Shown here: positions 12,561 to 24,160 of the stretch, piece after piece
How positions within the stretch are numbered: the stretch's first letter is position 1
Layout of the letters: the number at the start of each line of letters is the position of its first letter
Assembly (NCBI RefSeq): GCF_900161835.1
Contig: NZ_LT897836.1
Location: 496,001 to 560,000, forward strand
Direction: 5' to 3'
Source: Sodalis endosymbiont of Henestaris halophilus
GTDB taxonomy: Bacteria > Pseudomonadota > Gammaproteobacteria > Enterobacterales > Enterobacteriaceae
DNA length: 64,000 nucleotides
Position numbers and translations under genes: made by a program
Notes under the pieces: model-generated
The model's database searches: none
The model's input: the letters and a program-made list of their open reading frames with translations, nothing else
Told to the model about the DNA's origin: nothing

Positions 12561-13167
12561 ACAGACCATATCATGACTGCACTTATGTTTGTTGGACATT
12601 GTTTAGTGATCTGCTGCACTTAAGGCTTTTCCGTTTACAACATAATTGCAAACAGTGCAATTTGTCAGCGCTTGTGTTAAATTCTCCCAGCCACATTATA
12701 TAACTCGATTGTTGTATTTCTACCTCCATACTTAATTTTCTAAGTATGTCAAAAATCTGCTGATTGATGGTATAAGAACAAGATCAGTGGAGAAAATATT
12801 GTTTAGTTATGCCAGGATTCTGGTGGTTTGAGCTGTATATTTCGCACTGTGCGTTATACGAAAATTGGTGATGACAGCAAAATTGTGATCATTAAAGCGT
12901 ATGCGGTTTATTGTTAACTTATTATTGGAGCTCATGCTGATAAACAATATCCCTTATATTCATGTCGTTTCTGATCGCACTAAAACATCTTACGCGAATA
13001 ATTTATTTCACGTCAAAATCGGTAATTAGTTTTTATCATACATTGATCAGGTACAGGATGCCTATTTTATGTGTTTTTTATTTTATAGTATAATTGCTAC
13101 TATAGCCTAGTATACCACTTACCTGGTTAAAATGCCTTGCATCAAAAAAAAGTGTTTGCAACATGTT
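12560..13167 (-). pseudogene. deoD: Purine nucleoside phosphorylase fossil, 5' truncated
   Basis: Begins about 30 bp after the deoB stop, as in the E. coli deo operon. The minus-strand reading starts around codon 30 of the family and gives FFDARHFNQV then GILGYSS, matching FLEDAREVNN and GMLGFTG. It continues TDFDVK*IIRV against TDFGVKKIIRV, and NRIRFNDHNFAVITNF against NRIRFKDHDFAAIADF. A later piece reads NIFSTDL against NLFSADL. Several in-frame stops and at least one frameshift are visible, and about 30 N-terminal codons are missing. The C-terminal end is projected. The product, which would have phosphorolysed purine nucleosides, cannot be made. Confidence 0.8.
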
Positions 13168-13195
13168 ACATTCCTGATTGTTTGCCTAGCACGAT

Positions 13196-14419
13196 CTACA
13201 TTATGGCTTCGCCATAATTCATTGCCGATAAGCCAAAATAACGCGCCACTGTTTGACTAATATCGGCGAAAGTTGTTCGATGACCGTAAAAACCTGGATT
13301 TACTTTAGGTCCGTAGATCAGCACCGGCACATGTTCCCGTGTATGATCGGTTCCGTGCCAAGTCGGATCACATCCGTGATCAGCAGTAATAATCAATACA
13401 TCATTATTTTTTACTTGCGACATTAGCTCTGGCAGACGGTAGTCAAATAGCTCTAGCGCCGTCGCGTAACCGATAACATCTCGCCTGTGACCGTAATTAG
13501 AATCAAAGTCAACAAAATTGGTGAACACCAGAGTATTATCTCTTGCCGCGTTCATTTCCTGCACCGTTGCTTCGAATAAAGCATCAAAGCCGGTAGCCCT
13601 CACCTTTTTACTTATGCCTACCTGGGCATAAATATCGGCAATTTTTCCTACCGATACTACTGTCCCTTGCTTTTCTTCTACCAGTTTTTGCAAGACGGTG
13701 TCGGAGGTCGGCAGCATCGACAAATCGTATCGATTTCCGGTTCGCTCAAATCGTCCGGCTTTCGCGCCGATGAAGGGCCGGGCGATAACGCGGCCTATGT
13801 TGTAACCACCGTCAATAAGAATCTCACGGGCTATATTGCATAAATAATATAAACGTTTCAGTCCGAAAGTTTCTTCATGGCAGGCTACTTGAAATACCGA
13901 ATCTGTCGATGTGTAAAAAATTGGCTTTCCGGTGTGCATATGTTCTTCTCCAAATTGATCGATAATAATCGTTCCTGAAGCGTGGCAGTTACCAAGAAAG
14001 CCCGTTAAGTCCGCACGGGTGACCAGTTCTTTAAGCAACACTTGCGGAAAGCTGTTTTCTTTTTTCGGAAAATAGCCCCAATTGAACAACACTGGCACGC
14101 CCGCTATTTCCCAATGTCCCGATTGCGTATCTTTACCGGAACTAATCTCGCTGGCATAGGCGTATGCGCCAATGATTTCAGCTTGTTTATTTAATCCTGG
14201 GGGGGAACGGCCAGTAGATTGTTCAGCAGCTTTAGCTAATCCTAGACTTGTTAGATGAGGAATCTTCAATGGTCCGCTTCGCTTGTGATTTGCTGCACCA
14301 CGTTCACAGTATGTAGCAATATGCCCCAGGGTATCAGACCCGCGATCGCCGAATTTGTCGGCATCCTCAGCGCCACCGATACCCAATGAATCCAAGACTA
14401 TGATAAATGCGCGTTGCAT
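13196..14419 (-). CDS. deoB: Phosphopentomutase
   Basis: 407 residues, the same length as E. coli DeoB. It interconverts ribose-1-phosphate (or deoxyribose-1-phosphate) and the 5-phosphate, linking nucleoside salvage to the pentose phosphate pathway. The first metal-binding aspartate is in FIIVLDSLG near residue 10. [18 protein letters not shown] with the phospho-accepting threonine, and the C-terminal metal site [15 protein letters not shown] are all present. I chose the ATG at 14417-14419 because GGAG lies just upstream and the family begins here. The frame stays open for a further 61 codons upstream, but that part has no resemblance to DeoB. Its operon partner deoD is a fossil and I did not recognise deoA or deoC, so the enzyme works without its usual partners. 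Confidence 0.95.
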   Translation of the reverse strand: MQRAFIIVLDSLGIGGAEDADKFGDRGSDTLGHIATYCERGAANHKRSGPLKIPHLTSLGLAKAAEQSTGRSPPGLNKQAEIIGAYAYASEISSGKDTQSGHWEIAGVPVLFNWGYFPKKENSFPQVLLKELVTRADLTGFLGNCHASGTIIIDQFGEEHMHTGKPIFYTSTDSVFQVACHEETFGLKRLYYLCNIAREILIDGGYNIGRVIARPFIGAKAGRFERTGNRYDLSMLPTSDTVLQKLVEEKQGTVVSVGKIADIYAQVGISKKVRATGFDALFEATVQEMNAARDNTLVFTNFVDFDSNYGHRRDVIGYATALELFDYRLPELMSQVKNNDVLIITADHGCDPTWHGTDHTREHVPVLIYGPKVNPGFYGHRTTFADISQTVARYFGLSAMNYGEAIM

Positions 14420-17400
14420 AATGGTTCTCCTTTTACGACTAAATGCTTTTTTAGCCTCTAAGCTTCCGCCGTGTTTTTTGAATGGGGTGGTTACGTTACG
14501 ACACAGCGAGCTTACGTCTAATAATGTTCCTGGTAGATATAACGGCCATGGCGGCGGATAAACCTGGCCCCTGGGGAAAACCTCCAAAAATATCTTGTTC
14601 ACCAGTGCTATCGCTTACCTTGACGCGTTGATCAACTAATAAATATAGCTTCGTTCGTAAGTTGTTTCGCCTCAGTAAAAGTTGTTTATTAGCTAAATCT
14701 AATTCACTATTTCTAATATTAAGGAGTAGCGTAGATGCATTTATTTGCGGGGAGCAGCTTCATTAGTTTGACTAATAATCGGGTTAACACACCAGTAGTG
14801 CTAGTATTATATACTACTGCCTACGGCTTAACTTTTCTCGACGCTAGTAATGCTTATGACCTAAATCTTGCATCGCAAGTATTAGTTCCCCGTGTGCTTA
14901 TGCAGGTTTATATTGTAAAAAAATGATCGGTGCTAGCGTATAAAATTTGTCTTTTGAGCTAGTATTTTTTCGTACCCCACTAACGGAAATTAAATTTACG
15001 TTACGCTTTCGGCTATCTAACCTTCTGTTTAAGGATGTTTCTTTTTTCTAAATACTGTATCTTCCCTCGTAAGGTAAAACTAAGTTCTAAGTCCAAAATA
15101 TATAGCTTTATTGTTATAGTGGTGGTAGACTGCAAAGTTTGAGGAACTTTTTACGGCAGTTTTGTAATTCTGGATCCTAACATGATCCATCTATGGTCTA
15201 ATAGACTTAAATAGCCAAAATATAAATGATAGGCTCTGTCTGAACCATCTCGCATGATGCTATCCTTTTTAAGGATGAGATAAACCATTTACCCTGTTCA
15301 GTAAAATAGGTGGTTTGACACGGACACATCATTTTAGTTTTTTAATCTTGCTTAATTGATAGTTCTAGCGTCAGCTAGAATTTTTAACACAATGTCGGGG
15401 CATTCTTAGCTGGGAGGACGTTGATTAGTATCAACTGGCAGAATGATTACTTTAGTATGGCTAGTAAAATGTAGCACAGGAAATGTGTCTGTTCATTATG
15501 TATAGACTCATTTGCTCGTTGCTTGTGATAACTTTGTGTACGATAGCAGACAATAATATATAGCCTATTTGGGCTATACACGATATTAAGTAGCTTTCTG
15601 CTAGCGCAGAATTTAACACAAAGTTTTTCTTTTAAAGAAATATTAGTCACGGTTATCATACAAATTGTGTTATAAAACAAATCGTTGCTGTATGTTACAC
15701 AACATTTTGGGCTTGGCCTCATCAAAATCTTTCATCTGGTAATCAGTATAGTAATTATTCGAGGTAGCCAGATCTATGAGGAGCAGTGTGCACTAAGTAT
15801 TATAGTGTTAATTAATGGATTAAGTTCTTTAATTTATCTATTCGCTCTGTGGGTCAACATTAGTAAATAGATAACAGTAACAGACGAGACTGTGCACTTG
15901 TAACAAAAGTAGGCTCATGGGCTTGTTTACATAAATCACTAACAATCTCTCAACCATGGAAACTGTAGACATTAAAGTTCTTTTGACCCGTTATTATCCT
16001 GTTTTAGAAGAGTATCCTGCTTTCCCCGTATTATACTTTTCACTATTTCTCATGGTTGATCAAAATAAGATGCTGTATTACCGCGTGTTTATGCATAAAT
16101 AATGCTACCAGCGTGTAGCCTAGCCACCAGTGAGCTTGTTTATTTTCTTTATGGGACTAATTAGTTTTCTTCTTCTGGTGCATTAGATATTACCTTTTCC
16201 TCAGTGTTCATGTATATCCCCTGCTACTGCGCCTACGGCATCTAGTAAATTAAATGATTAGGAAATTATTTGGCTTGGCACAGCCTGCATAAATACAACT
16301 TATTTTGATAAGTGTAGTGATTAAGTTCCTCAACAATCTCCGGTGTCAGCTTTCGATATAAATCGAATAATAATGTTGTAGACAGTTAAATCATTCACGG
16401 TTCTGACTGGTGCAGAAGTAATTAATAGCAATGTCGTCAATGAGATAAGATCTAAATTATTAAAATAACTTTTCCTGCTTATGGCTACGGCCTAAGCATG
16501 CACTATTTTGCACGCGAAATGGTGATAGTCCGCAATAGTTTGTTAAGTTTTTGTATGTATGACAAGAATTTGGTATGGTTAAAAAAACTATAAGGTTTTT
16601 CTAACTCTAGTTTACGCATGATTATAATAATACACTACGGCAAGAAGTATGATTGCTTGGGGTAAGAGAAGTTTAATAACTACGGTTAATTGCCGTTCAG
16701 AACAAAGAAAATTGATGCTACCATGGTATACCGGTAGGGTTAAATAGGCAACTTTGTTAATGCATCATAGTCTAAGTTAGTTGGCTAGCATAGATTATGC
16801 TTTAACTTCCTTGCTATCATTTTGATAAAAGCCGGATTAGTAATCATAGATTTTGCAATCTAAGCAAACAAGTTGCTGCCAATCCTTCTTTGCCTACAAG
16901 CACTATCTTTGTAGTTTTTTTTTACAATCTACCAATTACGATGTACTTTTTCAGAAGGACCCCTAGAAATTACCTTTTAGCATGCTTTTCCAGATATAAC
17001 GGTGACTATTTAAAGTTTAAACATCGACTAGAACGAACCTATTACGACGGTAGATAAGCATGCTAACCAATAAAGAAATTGATGCAGATACCAAATAATA
17101 TTTAGCTAACGAGCAGTCGTATCTGTTCAGTTACTATGCTCAAATACAGCCGCAATCAAGATAATACACAAAATCTGTATTAATTTATGACGTGGTTTTC
17201 ATCCCTTGAGTAAAAAACTAAATATTTATTTAAGGAAGAGAAGTTATTTCCTTCTTGTAACTACATTAATTATTTACTCTTTAATCGCTGAATAAATGCA
17301 ATTATCTTTTAATCGGAATTACTGTCCGTAGGACGTCAGAGCATTTTAATATTCTTCACTCTCTCCATCGTTTTTTTAATGTTTTTACATGGATTATTTG

Positions 17401-18190
17401 AGCTATTGCTAACGTTATCGCTCAATTGTAATATGCGATTAATAATTACACGATTAACCATCAGTTGCGGTATATTTTATTCGCCAATAATTGTGCTTCA
17501 CATCACTTATTATCGCATAATGCGCTAGCATATAGCTTTTAACTAACGTGTTATGATTATTTTGATTTATGACTTTTAGCTAAATAATTCACGTTTTTGC
17601 ATTACTATCAGGAGAGGCAGTTTTTATGGTTATATTTTGTGATAAACTACTTATTGTAACGATACATTAAGTATTTTACAAAATATAGTTGTTATTAATG
17701 GAAGCATATTCGACGAGTATGCTGTTGTTTGTGCGATCATAGAGTTGTTGCTTAACATATACCTAAAGTTGATTTAATTAATTTATTGATTTTCTGTCTC
17801 GTAGTATTTATTGCTAATTTAGTGCACTGTGTAATGGTGGTATCTTTTATTGTGGTTACGTTTGCCACATCACTTAATTTATTCAGATATCTGATCAAAG
17901 ATCGTGCAACATTGCTATTGATATTTTGTTTATTGTTATTAACAATATCTTAACTGTACTTTACAAGTACAGTAGTTGTTGTGTATCACAAATCAGATAA
18001 ATTAATCTAGTATTTAACAATTAATTAATTTCTGTGCATTATAATTGTTGTAATAACTTAATAAAAAGTGAAGAGTGATATTCACGGTTGCTGTAGTTAA
18101 TCCGTTTATTTTATTCCTTCTTTAAACTTACCAATAAGATAAATAATATTTGCAGTAATTGTATTGATATTTATTTTACCTATGTGAGTT
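14420..18190. other. Gene-less region upstream of deoB
   Basis: E. coli has deoA, deoC and the yjjI/W/V/U genes here. The first 340 bp are less AT-rich and contain an uninterrupted minus-strand frame at 14496-14759 (88 codons with stop) without a plausible start, possibly the tail of a lost gene. Beyond that I see only short chance frames, for example 15447-15725 minus and 15685-15870 plus. Confidence 0.45.
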
Positions 18191-19090
18191 TGTAATCCTT
18201 ATGCATCTCTGTATTGATAACAATCAACTCTAAGTTTCTACTTGAAATTTATAGTGTTAGAAAATATTTACCGCTAATATAGCGGATTACTTATTAACTT
18301 TATGTATACAAGTTCCCCCACCATACTATTAAGGCCGACCACGAGACTACCAAGTTATATAAACTCTGTTAACGATTAGTGCTGAGATCTCCTTAGTAAA
18401 ATCTGCATCGCTTAGTCTCTTGATAAGCGGGAAAATAAATACAGCTTCATTGTTAAATGAAGCTGAGCATTTTATTTAGAAGTCAGTATCTTCGTCGTAT
18501 CAAATTTAGTTGTGGCTGGTATTACCATGAACATATGGATATATCAGATGAGATATTAAATGTCATAAGAGCTATATGTTTGTATTTATGAGCCCGCCGC
18601 TATCAACTCAGAAGATTTTTTATCAGACTAAGGTTAATAATGTGCTAGTATTAAATAAATTAATCTGGTAATTTTTTGGTTGCAGCGGCTGCGAAAAACA
18701 TCAAAATCTAGTATAGAGATGCAATTTATTATTTCTCTCTAATTCTTTTAATTGCTGAGAACTGTTGAGTGTATTTTACATTAATTACTGTATATAGTTT
18801 TAAATATTTAATTTAATATTAAGAAATTGCGCTTCCTTTAATAATCTTAAATTATATTTTAAGGGGTAATAGTAATATTGGTGACGTTTTCAGTATTACC
18901 TAAGACAGTAGTTGCTTTACTCAACGACTGATGCTATGAATGCTGACATTCGTGTCTTTACCCCCTTACGCATCTTCATCAATGTACATTACTTCGATGT
19001 ACTAGCTTTAGGTTTGCGTTTAAATTCAGCAAGTAATGCTTACTTACATTAGGTAAGTTATAAAAAGTTAATATGTATTTTATTTCCCAA
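18190..19090. repeat. Dispersed repeat, copy A (diverged pair with 29450-30590)
   Basis: About 0.9 kb that aligns by eye, on the same strand, with 29450-30590. Shared landmarks are TCTGCATCRCTTAG (18401 and 29730 areas), GGTTAATAATGTG (18633 and 30123), TTAAGGGGTAA (18860 and 30322) and AGGTAASTTATAAAAA (19051 and 30514). Copy A lies just downstream of the prfC fossil, where E. coli has osmY. Its minus-strand frames weakly recall a BON domain (VKQLL, then ILKTSPI), but I would not rely on that. A 10-bp hairpin with a GTTA loop occurs at 18442-18465. Confidence 0.6.
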
Positions 19091-19329
19091 ATTGAAACTC
19101 AGTTTTTGGTTACTCATTCCACAAATATATGTAAAAGGATTGAATGCGAATCGCATGCATGAATCAGATATTACTGCATCAAGGATAGGATGTGATAATT
19201 CAGATTATGACTAGATTTTTGGTGTTATCTGGAAACTGTCACAGTCGCAATATGCGTCTCTATATGAGAGCCCTGTCGTCAATAAAACAATGACGGCTCT
19301 TACAGGTTAGTTATTTTAACAAAATATGC

Positions 19330-20915
19330 AAACATGGAACTTTTCCTCTTGCTCGGTCACGTAGTGACAAACAGAATTAATGTTCGCGTTTTTTTATGAA
19401 ACTGAAAATTTGTACATAGCTTCCTAGTCAAGTTTAAGTTTGTGCTATATACAATAGGTTATTAACACTTGATAGTGTTAAGATTGCTCTTAATTTTCAT
19501 CTTTTTTTTACCTTCATTGCATCCGGCTTTGCCGAGCAGTGAAAAAAATTTACCGGCTTATATAATTATTAAACTTTGTATTAGCTCTTTAGTTGTGCCC
19601 CGACCACATCAAACTTCAGCATACCGACTACTTCGAAAATAATATTTTTATAGGTTAGCTGGCAAAAATTTGCACGATCCTCTTTCCGAGAGTTGCATTA
19701 ATTATTAACTGATTGCTTTTGCTTGAGTTAATTGTATAGGTTGATACGGTAGAATAATGCTAGCGCGAAATTTATAATTCGGGTAAATTTAAACTACTTA
19801 GCTTAAAGAAGTTATCGCCGATCTAAGTTGTTCCGTACTTATAGCAAAGCATAGTGAACACCCGCCGTAAAGTTCAGAGTATTTGTTCTGCTAACGTATT
19901 CTTTTTAAAATGTAACTAATGTATTTTAATATTGTTTTTGTATCGACCCGATACGACGCGGAAAACGATACTCGGGTTTTGGTGCAGCGTATATATTTAT
20001 CCTGGATCTTGAACAAAAAGCCGGCGCACTTTTCTGCGGTGCTCTCTACCCAAATATTAGTCTGACGCTATATGAGTGGTGGCTCACCAACTACCAAACC
20101 ATTCAGTATCTAATTGATGCCAAAGTTGTCTAAAAGGGCAATAAAAATAATGGCGACAGCTGGCCATCTTTTAGGAAGACTAGTTATAAAATGCATGGAA
20201 AATGCGTAGTTTGTGCACTATTTTGGAGTATTAAACCCCATTTAATACCCTAACAACATGAAAGTTATGGTCCTGGCGGTTACTCTGTGATGAAGATAGG
20301 TTTTATCTTTAGCCAGATGATAATACTAGTTAGTAACTTACCGCATTCAATAGAATAAGTACTTGGTTAAGTAGGCAATACGCCATTTTCTTTCTGCTTT
20401 ATCAAGTGATTTTATTGAATTGCATATATGGAGAACTATTTTATTCATAAAGATCAGAATCGGCGTTGCGCGTAGAGGGTGACTGCCATATCATCTTGCG
20501 TATTTGATCTTCAATGTGTTGGCTGTATTAATTATCATTAAGCAGCAGTCTACTGCAATCAATAGGTGCTATAGGTATCATTGGGAAAATCTTAATAACC
20601 TAAAATATAAAGGAAATTTACTATTCTCTAGTTATAATAGAATTGTATTACGTATGTGGTCATAGTATATACTGTGCTGTTTTCTATTGCTATCTCGTTT
20701 TGAATTTCGCGTATTGGTTTATACTACTGACCTTAACAGCATTAATGATTTACATTTTTGTATACACAGTAGTATTTTTCAACTAGTATCTTTTTGCCAG
20801 CGTCATAGTTGTTATCATAATTTAAATGAACAGTGCTTCCATTTGGTCAGCTTGGAACTTATTCTTCATGGTAACTTTTTAAGTTATGATTTTAATATGG
20901 TAAGTCTAGTCTATA
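19330..20915 (-). pseudogene. prfC: Peptide chain release factor 3 fossil (approximate limits)
   Basis: Long stretches of RF3 remain legible on the minus strand. Near 20127, NFGIN*ILNGLV matches NFGVDHMLDGLV. Near 20030, GFLFKIQ matches GFVFKIQ, and after a frameshift VVSGRY matches VVSGKY. Near 19640, VGMLKFDVVGAQLKS*YKV matches VGVLQFDVVVARLKSEYNV. Stops and shifts are frequent. Limits are projected from the usual 529 residues and give about the original length. RF3 is the non-essential GTPase that recycles RF1 and RF2, so its loss is tolerable. Position and strand relative to holD fit the E. coli order. Confidence 0.85.
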
Positions 20916-22444
20916 TATCATTTCTGGTCATAAATTCTATAGATCATGTCGGTAGGCATTGATGCCTCTGTACCTAAGAGTAGCTACTGAATAAATGCCA
21001 TAATTACGGAAGGGGCTACACCGTATTGGCAACGAATAGTAGTAATAAGACTCTAGTGTTAGACTTTATTAAATCCTTGTATATTATTCAACGTGATTGC
21101 TGTCACCATTGTTTGGTATCTCTCTACTATAGAGACAATGTCTGCTGCTAAAATTAAGAATAAACCGCGATATTGAGCAATGAAGATTTATCTAATTAGT
21201 GTCAATATAGTTACAGACTGTTTTAATTATGTGTGGCGAGAGATCCATGCAGCAGGTTTAGTTATTTTATTTTTCTAATTTTAGTGCCGCATTTTAAATC
21301 GGATAAACGATTCTAATTTCGTAATTTTGCGCTAAATAATATATAGATTTAAGTATACATTTAGTCACCGAAAGTAACTTTTACTCTGTGCTTGTGACTT
21401 GGTGTGGTAACATACCACGGGTGCTGCCATGGCGATGCTTTTTGTTTTATCAGTTAATAAAGATTTCCTTCCAGCATAACCAAAACCTTCTACAGCCATG
21501 CAATTAATTATTTTAGCGTTTTAAAAAATAATTTAGATAATTTTAACATATTAGTGGTCGTGTTAGTTATTTTACAGTTACCTAGTAACGGTATTTGTTT
21601 CATTTAAGCAAGCCTGACCTATGTAGCATCTGGGTATTTATTGTACTCATCAGTAATCTTGCCACATTTTTGCTTTCAACGGTATATACTACATAATAAG
21701 TAACTATCATAATTCACAATTTTTATCAGATACAAGAAAAAATATTTTTAATATTAGTGGTTGCAGTTATAGTCTTTTAGTAATGCAGCTTTATTGCGTT
21801 TTGTGTGAAAATACTTTCAACATTCCGAGTGCAATAACATAGCAGCTTCTGCTGACCGCCTATCTTTACGAAATATTTAATAGTGAATTGATTGAATTAT
21901 ATTTCATATTTTCTAACGATTACTTATTATTCTCTCTTTGCCAGCTGCATAAATTGGTTTCCTTTTGCTGTATTTATCCATAATAAAAGCTTTTTATAGG
22001 TACAAGATTCGACAATAAATAGGTATAAGTAATACTGCCTTTAAACTAAATTAAAATAATATGTTGCCAGAGGCTATTCGATCATAATTTATAATCTATT
22101 TAAATTTTAGTCAAAATAGCAGTATTAAAAATACTAAGAGTAAAGCAGGTTATTAATGTTTCTTACAGAGCCAGTAATATGAATAACTTATTAGTTGATT
22201 TCATGAAGTTATTCTATAATGTTCTCAACTGCTTTTTGTTTCTAAAAGCGAGCACGACCCCGATAAAATAGGGATGCCCAGCTAGCACTGTACATTTGAT
22301 AGTGCAAACCATGATGTAATGCAATTGCATACGCTTAGCTTAAGATTAAAAGAATATTAGTTTGTGATTATCAAAATTTTTAGTACCCCACGGGGGTTGG
22401 GGTCGTCTTATTTAATTTGCTATGTTCTGTGAACTTAAATATTG
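20916..22444. other. Spacer between prfC fossil and holD
   Basis: In E. coli yjjG and rimI occupy this interval, but I could not confirm traces of either. The 91-codon plus-strand frame at 20687-20962 overlaps the prfC fossil on the other strand and looks like chance. A stem ACCCCA/TGGGGT with a C-rich loop at about 22385-22405 lies just downstream of the holD stop and could act as a weak terminator. Confidence 0.4.
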
Positions 22445-22837
22445 TTAGAAAACAATATTACTGATACGGAGCCATAGCTCTCGCTTGGCATTAGCATCCC
22501 CTAAAAGCGCTGCCAGTGGTGGAGTATGTAAAGATATTTTATGAAAATCACGCAGAGCGGACAAACCGAACCACCAGCAATGGCAACGAACGCTGTCTGA
22601 CAATGACATTACCTGCTCGGGTGTCATTCCGTAAAGCTGCGTCGTCTTTAATTTCATGCTGTGCGCTACATCTGCCACCAGACGATGATCTACCGCCGGT
22701 GCCGGATTGCCGACTAGTAATAAACGAATATGCTTTGGCAATTTTACTGCGAATGCTCCATGAAGTACCTCTGGCCGACGGAGCGTCCATTGAGTAATGC
22801 CGAGTTGTTTTAAGAAGTAATCGTATTTTGTCTCCAT
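22445..22837 (-). CDS. holD: DNA polymerase III psi subunit
   Basis: 130 residues against 137 in E. coli. The psi subunit links the clamp loader (through chi) to single-strand binding protein in the replisome. LKQLGITQWTLRRPEVLHG matches the conserved N-terminus, which contains the chi-binding segment, and PKHIRLLLVGN follows. The C-terminal end has drifted and is shorter than in E. coli. The gene is divergent from rsmC with 119 bp between, exactly the E. coli arrangement. The usually overlapping downstream gene rimI is not present as an intact frame. Confidence 0.9.
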   Translation of the reverse strand: METKYDYFLKQLGITQWTLRRPEVLHGAFAVKLPKHIRLLLVGNPAPAVDHRLVADVAHSMKLKTTQLYGMTPEQVMSLSDSVRCHCWWFGLSALRDFHKISLHTPPLAALLGDANAKRELWLRISNIVF

Positions 22838-22956
22838 GGTCTATCCTGTCGGTGGTTTTATTCTGAATTTTTATGATATCGCATTCCTATAACTTATCGA
22901 GTACAGTAACAGAAGCACTATACTTCTAGTGTTGATTATTGAGGAGAGTTTGTTGC

Positions 22957-23973
22957 ATGTACGCATTAAAACCTGCCAGTAAAGTCATACTTCGGCATCA
23001 GGATATGTTCTTAAATAAACAAGTTTTAATTGCCGGAAATGTGCAGGATTTGCTGCCAGCTTGGCTTAACGCGAGGAGTGTGCGGGTTCATACCGCCTGG
23101 TTTCATTACCAGCAGACTCTGGTTCGCGTTATGAGCGAACCAGAGGTGCAATTCGGGTTGGTAGCGGACACTACACTAGTCAGCAAGTGTGAGACTCTAA
23201 TTTACTTTTGGCCTAAAAATAAATCGGAAGCACTGTTTCAGTTGACTAATCTCTTGTCGTTATTGCCTTTGGGTTGTGATGTGTTTGTGGTAGGGGACAA
23301 CCGATGTGGTGTGCGCAGAGCCGAGTCAATGCTGGAGTTGTGGTGTCCGCTGAGTAAGATCGATGGCGCCCGCCGATGCGGGCTATATTACGGCAAACTA
23401 GTCCAACAAACCCGTTTTGATTTGGGGGATTATTGGCAATCTTATCTGCTTGATGATGTGGTGATAAAAACTTTGCCAGGCGTCTTCGGCCGCAACGGGC
23501 TTGATAAGGGTAGTCAACTGCTACTATCAACGTTTAAACAACCGATTCAGGGTAATGTAGCTGATATTGGCTGCGGGTCTGGTGTCCTGTCAGCGGTCTT
23601 GGCGAAAAAAGGCATAGCTGGGGTGCGGTTAACACTAAGTGATGTACATGCACCGTCGCTTGCTGCCAGTATAGCTACCCTGAGATCTAATGGTTTACAA
23701 GGTGATGTATTGGCTAGTGATGTCTATTCCGCCATCAGCGGTTACTTCGATATGATTATATCGAATTCGCCGTTCCATAATGATGTGCAAATTAATCTAA
23801 AATCAGCGGTGACGCTGATTAGAGGGGCACGAGATCATCTGCGGTTGGGTGGCGAATTGCGTATTGTAGCCAACTCTTTTCTACCTTATCCGAATTTGCT
23901 GGATGAGGTGTTCGGTAATCATCAAGTGTTAGCTAAAAACGGTCGTTTTAAGGTCTATCAGGCTTTCTATTAA
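22957..23973 (+). CDS. rsmC: 16S rRNA (guanine-1207-N2)-methyltransferase
   Basis: 338 residues. RsmC methylates G1207 of 16S rRNA in the small ribosomal subunit. The N-terminal half (YFWPKNKSEA, GVRRAESML) is the degenerate methyltransferase-like domain. The C-terminal half carries the SAM motif DIGCGSGVL near residue 200 and ends GRFKVYQAF, as in the family. The catalytic motif is NSPF near residue 265 where the family normally has NPPF, so its first proline is now serine, which may lower activity. The ATG at 22957 is chosen because GAGGAG lies ten bases before it; an in-frame TTG 18 bases upstream falls inside that ribosome site. Confidence 0.94.
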   Translation: MYALKPASKVILRHQDMFLNKQVLIAGNVQDLLPAWLNARSVRVHTAWFHYQQTLVRVMSEPEVQFGLVADTTLVSKCETLIYFWPKNKSEALFQLTNLLSLLPLGCDVFVVGDNRCGVRRAESMLELWCPLSKIDGARRCGLYYGKLVQQTRFDLGDYWQSYLLDDVVIKTLPGVFGRNGLDKGSQLLLSTFKQPIQGNVADIGCGSGVLSAVLAKKGIAGVRLTLSDVHAPSLAASIATLRSNGLQGDVLASDVYSAISGYFDMIISNSPFHNDVQINLKSAVTLIRGARDHLRLGGELRIVANSFLPYPNLLDEVFGNHQVLAKNGRFKVYQAFY

Positions 23974-24131
23974 GTGAAAGGTATCTATGATAAAAGGGAA
24001 TAATGCGCGACTAATACAGATTTGTGTTAATGTCAGCTTTGAAGCTGTAACTAGATTACAAGAAAAATAGTATTTTTTTAGCAACTACCAGAGGTAACAT
24101 AAAAGCACTGACTTGTGCGTCTAAAATACCT

Positions 24132-24160
24132 AAACCCCATTGCCGTGATGGGGTTTTAAT
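24132..24160 (+). terminator. Rho-independent terminator after rsmC
   Basis: A 9-bp perfect stem (AAACCCCAT and ATGGGGTTT) with a 7-base loop is followed by TTTTAAT, about 160 bases after the rsmC stop on the same strand. Confidence 0.65.
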
